From: Flavobacterium limnophilum
Lineage (GTDB): Bacteria > Bacteroidota > Bacteroidia > Flavobacteriales > Flavobacteriaceae
Direction: 5' to 3'
NCBI RefSeq assembly: GCF_027111315.2
Contig: NZ_CP114289.2
Span: 3,968,001 to 4,032,000 of the forward strand
DNA: 64,000 nucleotides
The translations under genes were made by a program, and so were the position numbers. A model generated the notes under the pieces. That model saw only the letters and a program-made list of their open reading frames with translations. It was not told where the DNA came from and made no database searches. Shown one piece after another: positions 16,485 through 25,103 of the stretch; position 1 is the first letter of the stretch, and each line of letters opens with the position of its first letter.

Positions 16485-17141
16485 TTAGTTTTTCAAATCT
16501 TTAATCACTTTGAAAGCCACATCCACTTCGTCTTCGCTTACCAAAATGGTAAATTCGTTCGAAGTTGAAATTACTTCATTGATGATGATACCTTCCCAAG
16601 CCAAACGTTGGAAAATGAAATAATATATTCCGGGAACAACGATGTTTTCTTTAGGTAATTTTACCGTAATCGAAGCCAGGTTTTCCAATTTTTGAATCAA
16701 TTTTTCGTTCGCAAAATGTTTGTCAACCAGATGATTCACACTGTTGCTGACCACGATATTGGTTTCGTTTACACCTCGTGATGAAGTATAAAATATATCC
16801 GAAAAAGTGTTGATGTCGGTAATCAAATCGGCTTGTTTGTTCAAAACGGTGTCCGAAGCGGCAAAAGTATAATCCGTCAAAGCCGAACGAACCGTGATTT
16901 CGCCAATGTTTTTGATTACTTTATTGATTTTGTGGTTGAGTCTAAAATCCAACTCTTCGGTTAGTCTTTTTAAAGCCATTACTACAGCACCTTGTTTCAC
17001 TTCCTTGCCAAATTCACTTTCCAATTCGACCATGATGTTCCTGGACAATGACGTCAAATTGATTATTCCTAACGATAAAGCGTTTAGTAGAAAAGGTTTG
17101 GTTTTAATGTAATTTTCTACAATCGAGGAAACTGTTTTCAT
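16485..17141 (-). CDS. ACT-like regulatory protein of unknown function
   Basis: The product is 218 residues. The first ~80 residues look helical and winged-helix-like (LGIINLTSLSRNIMVELESEFGKEVKQGAVVMALKRL). The last ~75 residues resemble an ACT domain (ITVKLPKENIVVPGIYYFIFQRLAWEGIIINEVISTSNEFTILVSEDEV). Similar proteins are sometimes labelled aspartate kinase, but no amino-acid kinase domain is present here. ACT domains bind amino acids, so a sensing role is plausible but unproven. It has a good promoter (17198-17227) and its own terminator, so it is a single-gene unit. Confidence 0.65.
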   Translation of the reverse strand: MKTVSSIVENYIKTKPFLLNALSLGIINLTSLSRNIMVELESEFGKEVKQGAVVMALKRLTEELDFRLNHKINKVIKNIGEITVRSALTDYTFAASDTVLNKQADLITDINTFSDIFYTSSRGVNETNIVVSNSVNHLVDKHFANEKLIQKLENLASITVKLPKENIVVPGIYYFIFQRLAWEGIIINEVISTSNEFTILVSEDEVDVAFKVIKDLKN

Positions 17142-17197
17142 AGCAAAATAGGTGTTTTTACGTAGTAAGTACTTAGTTTTTGGTTTAAAAATCTAGG

Positions 17198-17227
17198 CAA
17201 AGATACATAAAAAACAATTTGTTACAA
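17198..17227 (-). promoter_or_regulatory. Consensus Bacteroidota promoter of the ACT-like gene
   Basis: On the minus strand, a TTG (17227-17225) is followed after exactly 19 bases by TATCTTTG (17205-17198), matching TTG-N17-23-TAnnTTTG. It lies 57 bases before the ATG at 17141. This is the most complete promoter match in the window. Confidence 0.7.
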
Positions 17228-17248
17228 ATATAACATTAGAAATTTTTG

Positions 17249-17608
17249 TTAAAAATGATAAAAAGCGTCTTTAAGGTGTTCAATTACAAAAGATTTATCC
17301 TCTTTGTGGACAGCAATTATGTCAAAACGGACATCGACATCCAAATCTTTGGAAACTACGTATTCGTTGACGGCTTTCACTAAAAGTTGGATTTTTTTGG
17401 GTTTCACGAAATCCTGTGGCAAGCCAAATTCTAGTGATGAACGTGTTTTTACCTCGACTATCGCAAGTGTATTTTCTTTTTGGGAGATAATGTCTATTTC
17501 GGCTTTCTGGAACCTCCAATTGGTTTCCAGAATTTCATAGCCTTCTTTCCGAAGAAATTCAACGGCCAATTCTTCGCCTAGTTTTCCTAATTCGTTGTGT
17601 TCGGCCAT
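17249..17608 (-). CDS. YraN/UPF0102 family nuclease-fold protein
   Basis: The 119 residues show the full family signature: GKLGEELAVEFLRKEGYEILETNWRF, AEIDIISQK, LAIVEVKTRSS and a C-terminal VRFDIIAV. The E-x-D...ExK arrangement is that of the restriction endonuclease-like/Holliday-resolvase fold. The cellular role is not settled. It lies downstream of the LD-carboxypeptidase gene on the same strand, with a repeat-rich 58-base gap between them. Confidence 0.92.
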   Translation of the reverse strand: MAEHNELGKLGEELAVEFLRKEGYEILETNWRFQKAEIDIISQKENTLAIVEVKTRSSLEFGLPQDFVKPKKIQLLVKAVNEYVVSKDLDVDVRFDIIAVHKEDKSFVIEHLKDAFYHF

Positions 17609-17611
17609 TTT

Positions 17612-17662
17612 GAAAGTTAGAAATTAGAGGTTAGAAGTAGGAAGTTGGGTGTTTGAAGTTAG
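17612..17662. repeat. gttaga/taacttc word-repeat element upstream of the YraN gene
   Basis: Read in the direction of the downstream YraN gene, this gap is composed of repeated taacttc, aacctct and aacttcc words. A very similar element with the same orientation relative to its gene is at 46230-46262 before pheS. It has little dyad symmetry. Confidence 0.6.
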
Positions 17663-17666
17663 CGGG

Positions 17667-18668
17667 TTATTCGAAAATTACTTTAGAAGTTGTTGCGTTT
17701 AATTCCAATGAAACTTGTTTGCCAAAAATCAAGGCTCGGTTGTCGTGAAAATGTCCCGCCGGAAAATTATAAAAAACCGGGAAAGAATACTCTTTGATGA
17801 CATCTGCAATAATTTGGTTGGCATTTTTCCCCCAAGGAATGTCGTTGTCCTTCATTTTGGTCATTGTTCCAACAATCAACCCGTTCAATCCGTCAAAACA
17901 ACCGCAACGTTTCAGGCTCATCATCATCCGGTCGATGTGGTATAAATATTCGTCCAAGTCTTCGATGAAAAGTATTTTCCCCTTGCAATCTATTTGCGCA
18001 TTCGAACCCATCAGGCTGTATAAAATGGATAGATTTCCGCCCACTATTTCCCCTTTGGCATTGCCGAGTCGGTTTTCGGTGTTGAAAGGCATTTCATATT
18101 CCAGGCTTTCGCCAAAAAGTGCTTTTCGCAAACTTTCTATCGATTCGACGCTGGCTTTTCCAACGGTTATCGGCATGGCGCCGTGAATGGTGGCAATGTT
18201 TAATTTGTTCACATAGCTGTGAATCACGGTTACGTCGCTGAAACCGACAATCCATTTTGGGTTTTGTTTGAATCGGGTAAAGTCCAATAAATCAATCATT
18301 CGAACCGTGCCATAACCGCCGCGAACGCACCATATCGCCTTGATGTTGGGGTTGTCCATTTGTTGCTGAAAATCTGCCGCGCGCTGTTCGTCGGTTCCGG
18401 CCAATTGATTGTTGTCTAGTCCAATGGATGAACCTATTACGACTTCCAATCCCCAACTATGCAGTAAATCTATTGCCGGTTTAAGATTGTCATCTATGTT
18501 TTTTCGGGCTGTTGCCAATAGGGCTATTGTGTCTCCTTTTTGTAAGCTAGGCGGTATCTTCATTGGTGTTTGGGCTTGAATGTTGACAGTTTGAAAAATA
18601 AAAATAAGAATTGGCAATTTATAAAAAACAGCGATACCATTTAGGCAAGAAAATTGAATAGTACGCAT
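17667..18668 (-). CDS. LD-carboxypeptidase (peptidase S66 family)
   Basis: S66 peptidases cleave the terminal D-alanine from murein tetrapeptides during peptidoglycan recycling. In the 333-residue protein, the nucleophile serine is in IVGFSDVTVIH, the general acid/base Glu is in LFIEDLDEYLYHIDRMM, and the His is in FPAGHFHDNRAL. The first ~35 residues form a hydrophobic signal-like segment ending QAQTP, suggesting periplasmic export. If translation instead starts at the internal ATG at 18563 (MKIPPSLQKGDTI), the enzyme would be cytoplasmic like E. coli LdcA. Which start is used cannot be decided here. Confidence 0.9.
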   Translation of the reverse strand: MRTIQFSCLNGIAVFYKLPILIFIFQTVNIQAQTPMKIPPSLQKGDTIALLATARKNIDDNLKPAIDLLHSWGLEVVIGSSIGLDNNQLAGTDEQRAADFQQQMDNPNIKAIWCVRGGYGTVRMIDLLDFTRFKQNPKWIVGFSDVTVIHSYVNKLNIATIHGAMPITVGKASVESIESLRKALFGESLEYEMPFNTENRLGNAKGEIVGGNLSILYSLMGSNAQIDCKGKILFIEDLDEYLYHIDRMMMSLKRCGCFDGLNGLIVGTMTKMKDNDIPWGKNANQIIADVIKEYSFPVFYNFPAGHFHDNRALIFGKQVSLELNATTSKVIFE

Positions 18669-18741
18669 ATTTCGAAAATTAATTTAATCTTGGTTGTTAA
18701 AACGAATCCAATACAAATATATTTTTTTATTGTGAAGTAGC

Positions 18742-20706
18742 TTATTCCACCAAGAATTTTTTCACGATTGTTTTATTTTCTGAATTGATTTTGGCAAAAT
18801 AGATTCCGGCAGGAAAATCGATTTTCAATTGGGTTTCACCCGAGAATTTGGATTCCAATATTTTTGCTCCAATACTGTTGTATATTTCGATAGTTGCTTT
18901 TTCGTTCAAACCAGAAATGGCAATTGATTTTTGGGCTGGATTGGGATAAAGGCTTATTTTTAGATTGGCGAAATCATTGGTCGATAAATTCGAATGCCAA
19001 ACTTGACCCACTTTTGAACCCCAAATATAATTGGCCAAATCGGGATAATCAATAAATGGATTTCGGTTGACCTGCCAAGTGTAGATGTAATTATTTCGAT
19101 TCATCTCAAAATCATCCGATGGGTCTAAAGTGTTCCATATCAACAAAGAAGCCAAATCTCCCAATTGCCCAACGGTTGTGTCTGCAATGTCGCCATTGAC
19201 AACACTAAGTGCATTGTAACGAACCGCCATATAAAAAACCGAACGCGCCACATCGCCTTTCCAAGAACCAGAAGTTCCGCTTGGTCCGTTGTAACCCGTC
19301 AATCCATAATCGTTATTGCTGCGCAAACTGTTTTCGGCTCCGTCTTCGGCACGAAGGTGGTGGGCGTCGGCGTGACCGGCAAGAATATCATCGGCATTTG
19401 TCGGCAGCCAAACATTGATTCCGTCTGGAATGCTTTCGGTTCCATCAGTAAAACCGCCACGCGATTGCGGATAAATGTGTTCGCGATTCCATTTTCCGGT
19501 ATTGATTCCCGTGTCTTGGAATTCTAGTTTTGAACGAGATTGCTCGACATACATCAACCAAACTTCGTTGCTGTTTTTTGGGTTTTGATCGGCGGTTTTA
19601 AGAATTTCGATGATATCGCCATAATTGTGGGCGTGAACCACGGCTGGGTTGGCAATAATATTTTGAACGGCTTGTTTCAAAGCTGCGCCCGAAAGTCCTT
19701 CGAGAGTTGCATAATATCCCGTAGGAGCTGTGCTGGAAACGATTCCATAAGTTGGGTTTAAAGGTGTTCCAAAAGGAGCAACGGTAAAATCGTTATCGAT
19801 AACCCGAATCTCGAGATTGTCGTTGAGGCGTTTGTATTGGGATGGAATAGTGCCAATTTTAATTTTTAAAGTTTCATCGCCTTCGTCCAAAACATCGTCA
19901 GTAAGGGTGATGTTTGTCGTGAAGGTATTGGAACCCGAAGGAATGAAAACGGTCATGTTTCCAGTAAAATCGGCAGTCGTGAAAGAAGAATTATTTAAAG
20001 TGAAAGTAAAGGTCAAATCACTGCTTACATTGGTTTGTGTGGTGAAAGTAATCGGGAAACTATCGCCTTCATTTTTGTTGGCGGTATTTACAGTTATCGT
20101 GATTCCGTTGAAAATGATGCCACTTCCGTCGTTATTGGCTCCGGGAGTTGGATTTTTGGTTTCATAAGTTCCGTCGGTTTTTCTTTGTACGGATTGCGTC
20201 TCTTTAAGGTTATTTTGATCTTCATCATATTGTATGGAAACGCCCAACAATGTCATTAAATCCGTGGCATCGGCATCTTTGGTGTCGTACATGAGTGCGT
20301 CGATGAGATTTGTTTTTGTTGCCAATGTAAATTCAGGGAAATCAGATGGATTTCCTAGATAAAGGCCAACGCCATCGGCACCATTTTGGATAATGTTGTC
20401 GGGAAATAATTTGTCTGGAGCAGGAGAAATCAGCGAATTCCCAATGAGAATTATTCCATTGGCATCGGTTGTCAATCCGTTTAGACCAATAGTGTAATAA
20501 CTTTGATTTGCGGTTGATGAAGTGGGATTTCCATTGAAGAAAACCAATACATAACCATCCAACGGAAAATTGGGTACAGTAGATTTTAATTCGACAAATT
20601 CTCTATCGTCGGTACTTGGCGTATCGGAATCGAGTTCGTTGATGACAACTTGACCAGAAGCCATATAGCTGAATATTAAAAGTAGCAGAGTGTATGGTTT
20701 TTTCAT
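18742..20706 (-). CDS. T9SS-secreted endonuclease I with lamin-tail and Calx-beta domains
   Basis: The product is 654 residues from the ATG at 20706, which gives a proper signal peptide (MKKPYTLLLLIFSYMASGQ). Visible parts: a lamin-tail-like domain at ~18-190 (VVINELDSDTPSTDDREFVEL), a Calx-beta domain at ~200-305, an endonuclease I domain at ~325-565 with NREHIYPQSRGG and ADAHHLRAEDGAENSLRSNN (catalytic and metal-binding positions), and a type A T9SS sorting domain at 583-654 (ISLYPNPAQKSI ... GIYFAKI). The protein should be exported by T9SS and degrade extracellular DNA or RNA. It is the last gene after a TonB receptor and a DUF5689 lipoprotein, although a terminator at 20729-20758 sits in between. 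Confidence 0.9.
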   Translation of the reverse strand: MKKPYTLLLLIFSYMASGQVVINELDSDTPSTDDREFVELKSTVPNFPLDGYVLVFFNGNPTSSTANQSYYTIGLNGLTTDANGIILIGNSLISPAPDKLFPDNIIQNGADGVGLYLGNPSDFPEFTLATKTNLIDALMYDTKDADATDLMTLLGVSIQYDEDQNNLKETQSVQRKTDGTYETKNPTPGANNDGSGIIFNGITITVNTANKNEGDSFPITFTTQTNVSSDLTFTFTLNNSSFTTADFTGNMTVFIPSGSNTFTTNITLTDDVLDEGDETLKIKIGTIPSQYKRLNDNLEIRVIDNDFTVAPFGTPLNPTYGIVSSTAPTGYYATLEGLSGAALKQAVQNIIANPAVVHAHNYGDIIEILKTADQNPKNSNEVWLMYVEQSRSKLEFQDTGINTGKWNREHIYPQSRGGFTDGTESIPDGINVWLPTNADDILAGHADAHHLRAEDGAENSLRSNNDYGLTGYNGPSGTSGSWKGDVARSVFYMAVRYNALSVVNGDIADTTVGQLGDLASLLIWNTLDPSDDFEMNRNNYIYTWQVNRNPFIDYPDLANYIWGSKVGQVWHSNLSTNDFANLKISLYPNPAQKSIAISGLNEKATIEIYNSIGAKILESKFSGETQLKIDFPAGIYFAKINSENKTIVKKFLVE

Positions 20707-20728
20707 TGGAATGAAATTTAGGGAATAA

Positions 20729-20758
20729 AAAAGGCTTCCCGTGATGTGGAAGCCTTTT
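20729..20758 (-). terminator. Terminator between the DUF5689 gene and the secreted endonuclease gene
   Basis: aaaaggcttcc (20729-20739) and ggaagcctttt (20748-20758) form an 11-bp stem with an 8-base loop. On the minus strand it is followed by a T run. It lies between two co-directional genes, so it may reduce, rather than abolish, expression of the endonuclease gene. Confidence 0.88.
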
Positions 20759-20779
20759 GGAATTATTTTTTGCAACAAA

Positions 20780-22201
20780 TTAATTGATTAAAATGCTGTC
20801 CAATTGCAAAGTTGTGGTTACTGCTGGAAAAGCATTGGCATTTCCTGCATATTCAAACACGAAATATCCATTTCCAGTTACGGTTGCTGGAATGGCATAG
20901 TTGCCACTTGCCGTAAAAGTAGTTCCATAACCTGAAGTAGGCGTTGTAGGAATTGTGAAAGTGGAAGTAATATTGGTCATTTTTGTTACGTCAATCTTTC
21001 CTCCAGGAGTATAATCAGCAGCCAGAACATAATATACTTTCAACACGGCTCCATTCCAATATCCCATATTCGATTTGAATGAAAAAGTACTTGCGGTAGT
21101 CATATTTACAGGAACAAATAAATAAGTGTTGTTTGCTCCTCCAGAACCAAACGAAGTCATTTGTATGTATTTATTTGAGCTAAAAGTTTTTACTTCAAAA
21201 TACCTTGAGCCAACAGCTGCATCATTGATGTAATTTGGAAAATTTGTTTGTGAAGGTGAAGAAGAATAACTTTCGAAAGTTTCGTTTACGGTTGCCGGGA
21301 AAACGGTAGAATTTGAACCAACAAGTGCAGGAGTATAATCCACTCTTGGATTTGGCATATTGGCGTCACGTTCGGTTCTCATAATAATTTGGTAGGTAGA
21401 ATTGTATCGGGTCAAAACGCCTCTAATTTTTCCTTTACCAGCAGGCACTTTGTAGCCGGCAAAATTGGCAAATCGGCTAGTTCTAATGGTTAGGGTTTTG
21501 GCTCCGTCTGTAACATAAATGCTTGAGTCGTAATCATCTTCTCTATTGGAATCATAAGTTCCTCCTGCTGATTCATCGGTAAATTGCACATCGTCAATTT
21601 CTACCAAAGTATTCAAATAATTTGCTCCACTAAGGGCTTGTGTCAGGGTGATTTTGTGTACAATGGCGTCTTCACTAACCACGTCGCAGGAAGCAATAAG
21701 GTGTTTAGGATATACTAGGGTTGCAAGTCTGTCCACGGCATATTGTTCTGTTGGTGGCGCTCCAAAAATCAATCCTCTTCCAAAACTGGTTGGGTTGGCA
21801 TACGCCAAGCCGTTTAGTTTTAAAAACACTTTTTTGCCGGGTTGAAAGTTTTTGCCATAAAGATTTACTTCATCTATCGAAAGGTTGAACCCTTTCGAAC
21901 CATCTGTAGGCTGGAAATACATGCTTTTGTAGAAATTCCCTCCTTCGTCACTTGAAACGACATAGGCTTCGATGTAATCAAAAATTTCTTTGCCGGTAAC
22001 TGGGTCTTTTGCGGCGGCAGGATAAATTACTGTTGTGCCATTTACGGGAGCACTTGTATACAAATCGGCTACCTCCTTGGTTTTGGTTAAACCCGGATTT
22101 GTGCAGTCAAATTTCGGTGTATCGTAAGTATCATTCACACAACTGGAGAACAAGCCCATGAATGCCGTGATGATAACTATGTTTTTTATTTTATTTTTCA
22201 T
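20780..22201 (-). CDS. DUF5689 domain surface lipoprotein
   Basis: The product is 473 residues with a lipoprotein signal (IITAFMGLFSSC, acylated Cys at about residue 21). The N-terminal half matches the DUF5689 type (IEAYVVSSDEGGNFYKSMYFQ, LFLKLNGLAY-like strand repeats, IRGVLTRYNSTYQIIMRTERD). The C-terminal half looks like a beta-sandwich (VNETFESYS ... NTYLFVPVNMTTASTFSFKSN). It starts 12 bases after the TonB receptor stop, which is the classic arrangement of an outer-membrane receptor with its surface-exposed lipoprotein. Binding of nucleic acid or its breakdown products is inferred from the neighbouring nucleases. Confidence 0.85.
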   Translation of the reverse strand: MKNKIKNIVIITAFMGLFSSCVNDTYDTPKFDCTNPGLTKTKEVADLYTSAPVNGTTVIYPAAAKDPVTGKEIFDYIEAYVVSSDEGGNFYKSMYFQPTDGSKGFNLSIDEVNLYGKNFQPGKKVFLKLNGLAYANPTSFGRGLIFGAPPTEQYAVDRLATLVYPKHLIASCDVVSEDAIVHKITLTQALSGANYLNTLVEIDDVQFTDESAGGTYDSNREDDYDSSIYVTDGAKTLTIRTSRFANFAGYKVPAGKGKIRGVLTRYNSTYQIIMRTERDANMPNPRVDYTPALVGSNSTVFPATVNETFESYSSSPSQTNFPNYINDAAVGSRYFEVKTFSSNKYIQMTSFGSGGANNTYLFVPVNMTTASTFSFKSNMGYWNGAVLKVYYVLAADYTPGGKIDVTKMTNITSTFTIPTTPTSGYGTTFTASGNYAIPATVTGNGYFVFEYAGNANAFPAVTTTLQLDSILIN

Positions 22202-22213
22202 AACGCTTAATTC

Positions 22214-24973
22214 TTAAAAGTTTAAATAAATGTTGACCATGAATGTTCTTCCGTATCCGTAGAAATATTTCGGACCAAAGGCACGAGTTGGCCCTTGATG
22301 GTCTTTGTATAATTCGCTGTACGAAGCGTTTCTTGCTTGTTCGAATCCACCGGTTTTGTATTGTATGTCAAATACATTGTTGACGTTGGCAAACAATCCC
22401 AAGGTTTTTTCTTTTATTCTCCAAGTTTTTCCACCAACAAGGTTGACCAATGTAAAGGCATCAAATTTTTCTTGGGCCAAATAACTGGCCGAAAGGGCAG
22501 CGTCATAAGGGAAATTGGCTTGGTCTGATTCCGTAATATATTGCGATGTTCTTATTAATGGCGCAACATCCAAATAATTATTGGACAAATAATTTACGTT
22601 TGCACTAATCCACCAAAACTTTGGATCACGATATTCCAACCCGGCAGAATAAGCTTGTTGTGGCATTCCGGCTTGTTTATAACCTTCCATATAGGTCTTT
22701 CCGTTGAAGATGTCTTCGGTTACACCATCTGCGTGAATCGCTAAATTAGGATTGTTGGTGTAAGTATATTCGCCGTAGGCAGCCACTGCAGTTGCCTTGA
22801 TGGTAGATGTAACTTGATATTCCAATCCAACTTCAACTCCTTTGTTTCTTTTGTTTTGCCCCGTAACCACTTCAGAAACAAATTCGCCATTTCCTAAACT
22901 AACGGCATCGGCATAATAAAAAGAAATATCCGTGGTGTTTTCGGTTTCATTGAAGTAAGCCGTAAATCTTGCTTTAAGACTTGGCATTCTGATGATATAA
23001 CTGGCATCGGCACTTTTTATGATTTCGTTCGTGATGTTGTCTGTCGTGTCGTTGTTTAAACGGGCATTAGGAAAAACGTCTTTCGTGTTCGGTGCTTTTG
23101 ACATGTAAACCCCGTTGAAATCAAAATAATGTTGTCCGGTCAATTTATAAGTCATTCCGCCTTTGAATCCGAAATTGTCAAAGTTTAATTTTTCACTTTT
23201 TCCCAATGAACTATCTGGATAATAACCATTTTTGTACAATCCTTCTCTTTGATAAGAACTTCTGGTGAAAGATTGTCCAAGGTAAAAATCTATTTTGTCG
23301 TAAGTGAATTTAAACTGGGTAAAGGCATCTATTTTGGTGGCATTTACATTGTAATTATAGCCATATTTGTCTCCTACGCCAACCATTCTATTTGGATTGT
23401 TCAAATCCGATTGCTGTTGGTCATCGGTAGTTCCAAAAGTGTCAATGTCATTAAAATGGGTTCCTCCCAAAAGGTCCAACAAATTTTGAAAGTTGGCCGA
23501 TTTTGATTTTGTAAAACTTCCTCCGGCATTCATGACGATGTTGTCGGCCAATTGCGAAGAAAGAATCGTGTTGGCAATTAGTGTTTTGTCGTCTGTTCTG
23601 TCTTCATATAAAACATAACGGCTGCCGTTTGCAATGTTTTCGTTGTTGATGCGGTACATAGCCGTCCAATCCATTTGCGGTTGGGCCAGAAAATTGGCTT
23701 TTGCCTGTTCTGCCGCAGCAAAATCCGGCGTGTATGTGGCAATGTCATTGCTGTAGGTATATAAGGTCGTGTAATAACTCGGCAATTTTTTGTAATAGTT
23801 TGGATCTGGATTATCCGCTTTTTGAAAATCGATACGGCTGTTTCCTATTTCTCCAAATTGATACGAAAGATTGGTGTGAAGTCTTGTTTTGGAATTGAAT
23901 TTCCAATAATGGCTTAAAGTAAAAATTGGCTCTTCGACGTCTTTTACCCTTGAATTTCTTTTTTCGCCTTCTTGGTAACCCCAATAGGAATTGTATTTAA
24001 AGTCTTTTAAATCGGTAACTTCTTGGGTATTTGGTGAATTCTTTCCTCTTCTGTTTTGTGCATAAATAGAGGTGAAGTTAATGCTGTGTTTGTCGTTGAT
24101 TTTCTTTTCGATACTGGCAAACAAGGAATTGGCGGCATAATCCGTTCCGTCAAAATAGCCTTCTTGAGCCCATCTTCTTCCGCCTGAAATAACATAAGCC
24201 CAACCGTTTTTGTCCATGCCCGAAGCGTGTGTCGCCATTGCCCTGTAGCTGTAATTGGTATTGGTTCCTAAAAACGAAATTCGTGTTCCCGGTCTGTAAA
24301 CCGAAGCGCGCGTCGTGATATATTGTGTTCCGGCAATTCCTCCAAAAGAATAATCCGATGGTTTGGAGCCGTCCGTAAACTCTTGATTTCGAGTGGCATC
24401 ATTCAGTCCTCCCCAGTTGCTGTATTGCGGTCTTCCGTCGGATACGCGATTCATCGAAACCCCGTTTATTAAAATATTCGAATATTCATTGTCAATTCCA
24501 CGAACACTAAATCGGGCTTGTCCAAAATTGTAGGCCGCCGCTTGTTGAAAAACGTCTTTTGAGGCTTGAAGCAATCCTGCCGTACTTTCAGAACCACTAT
24601 TGTCATCGCTTAAATCGTTGTCGGTGATGGAAATTAGGGTCATTTGTTTTTCTTGGGTCAAGTCTTCTTCCAGGGCTATGGGTCCCATATCCAATAGTTG
24701 TCCTTCGACAATTTCAACCTGAAGTAATTGGTCTTTGTAACCATTGGTTCTGATACGCAATAATTGATTTCCGGTCTCTACTTTGTCGAAAGAGAATTTT
24801 CCGCTTGCGTCCGTAAGCTGCATTAAATTGGTGTTTTGTACAGAAACGATAACACTTTGCATCGGTTTTTGTGTTTTTGAATCAACCACTTTTCCGGAAA
24901 CACCCGTACCTGATTGCGCAAAAGCAAACACTATTTGCATTACAAATAATGTACTGAGAATAATTTTTTTCAT
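22214..24973 (-). CDS. TonB-dependent outer-membrane receptor
   Basis: The product is 919 residues. After the signal peptide (MKKIILSTLFVMQIVFAFAQ) comes a carboxypeptidase-like regulatory domain (GVSGKVVDSKTQKPMQSVIVSV), a plug region (FSVRGIDNEYSNILINGVSMN) and a long beta-barrel ending in VNIYLNF. Such receptors import large or scarce ligands through the outer membrane using TonB energy. It is the first gene of a minus-strand operon with the DUF5689 lipoprotein and the secreted nuclease. A divergent nuclease gene shares the promoter region. The ligand is not known; oligonucleotides, nucleosides or phosphate-bearing products are suggested by context. Confidence 0.92.
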   Translation of the reverse strand: MKKIILSTLFVMQIVFAFAQSGTGVSGKVVDSKTQKPMQSVIVSVQNTNLMQLTDASGKFSFDKVETGNQLLRIRTNGYKDQLLQVEIVEGQLLDMGPIALEEDLTQEKQMTLISITDNDLSDDNSGSESTAGLLQASKDVFQQAAAYNFGQARFSVRGIDNEYSNILINGVSMNRVSDGRPQYSNWGGLNDATRNQEFTDGSKPSDYSFGGIAGTQYITTRASVYRPGTRISFLGTNTNYSYRAMATHASGMDKNGWAYVISGGRRWAQEGYFDGTDYAANSLFASIEKKINDKHSINFTSIYAQNRRGKNSPNTQEVTDLKDFKYNSYWGYQEGEKRNSRVKDVEEPIFTLSHYWKFNSKTRLHTNLSYQFGEIGNSRIDFQKADNPDPNYYKKLPSYYTTLYTYSNDIATYTPDFAAAEQAKANFLAQPQMDWTAMYRINNENIANGSRYVLYEDRTDDKTLIANTILSSQLADNIVMNAGGSFTKSKSANFQNLLDLLGGTHFNDIDTFGTTDDQQQSDLNNPNRMVGVGDKYGYNYNVNATKIDAFTQFKFTYDKIDFYLGQSFTRSSYQREGLYKNGYYPDSSLGKSEKLNFDNFGFKGGMTYKLTGQHYFDFNGVYMSKAPNTKDVFPNARLNNDTTDNITNEIIKSADASYIIRMPSLKARFTAYFNETENTTDISFYYADAVSLGNGEFVSEVVTGQNKRNKGVEVGLEYQVTSTIKATAVAAYGEYTYTNNPNLAIHADGVTEDIFNGKTYMEGYKQAGMPQQAYSAGLEYRDPKFWWISANVNYLSNNYLDVAPLIRTSQYITESDQANFPYDAALSASYLAQEKFDAFTLVNLVGGKTWRIKEKTLGLFANVNNVFDIQYKTGGFEQARNASYSELYKDHQGPTRAFGPKYFYGYGRTFMVNIYLNF

Positions 24974-25023
24974 AAATAAAAAGTAAATTTTTTTTCAATA
25001 AAATAATGATTTCTTGATGACTA

Positions 25024-25031
25024 CAAAGCTA
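25024..25031 (-). promoter_or_regulatory. -7 promoter element of the TonB receptor operon
   Basis: On the minus strand this reads TAGCTTTG, a TAnnTTTG match 50 bases before the receptor ATG. A clear -33 TTG was not found. Confidence 0.45.
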
Positions 25032-25051
25032 CATTTATAATTATTATTATT

Positions 25052-25059
25052 TACTTTTG
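25052..25059 (+). promoter_or_regulatory. -7 promoter element of the EEP nuclease gene
   Basis: TACTTTTG matches TAnnTTTG, 44 bases before the ATG at 25104. Together with 25024-25031 it forms a divergent promoter pair about 20 bases apart, so the nuclease gene and the receptor operon may be controlled together. Confidence 0.5.
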
Positions 25060-25103
25060 TCGTGAAGTTTTTGTTAAATTTTACACTTAAATAACATTAT
25101 ATC

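Noticed and set aside
20707..20778. N-terminal extension of the secreted endonuclease
   Set aside because: It overlaps the terminator and would bury the signal peptide. The ATG at 20706 is the natural start.
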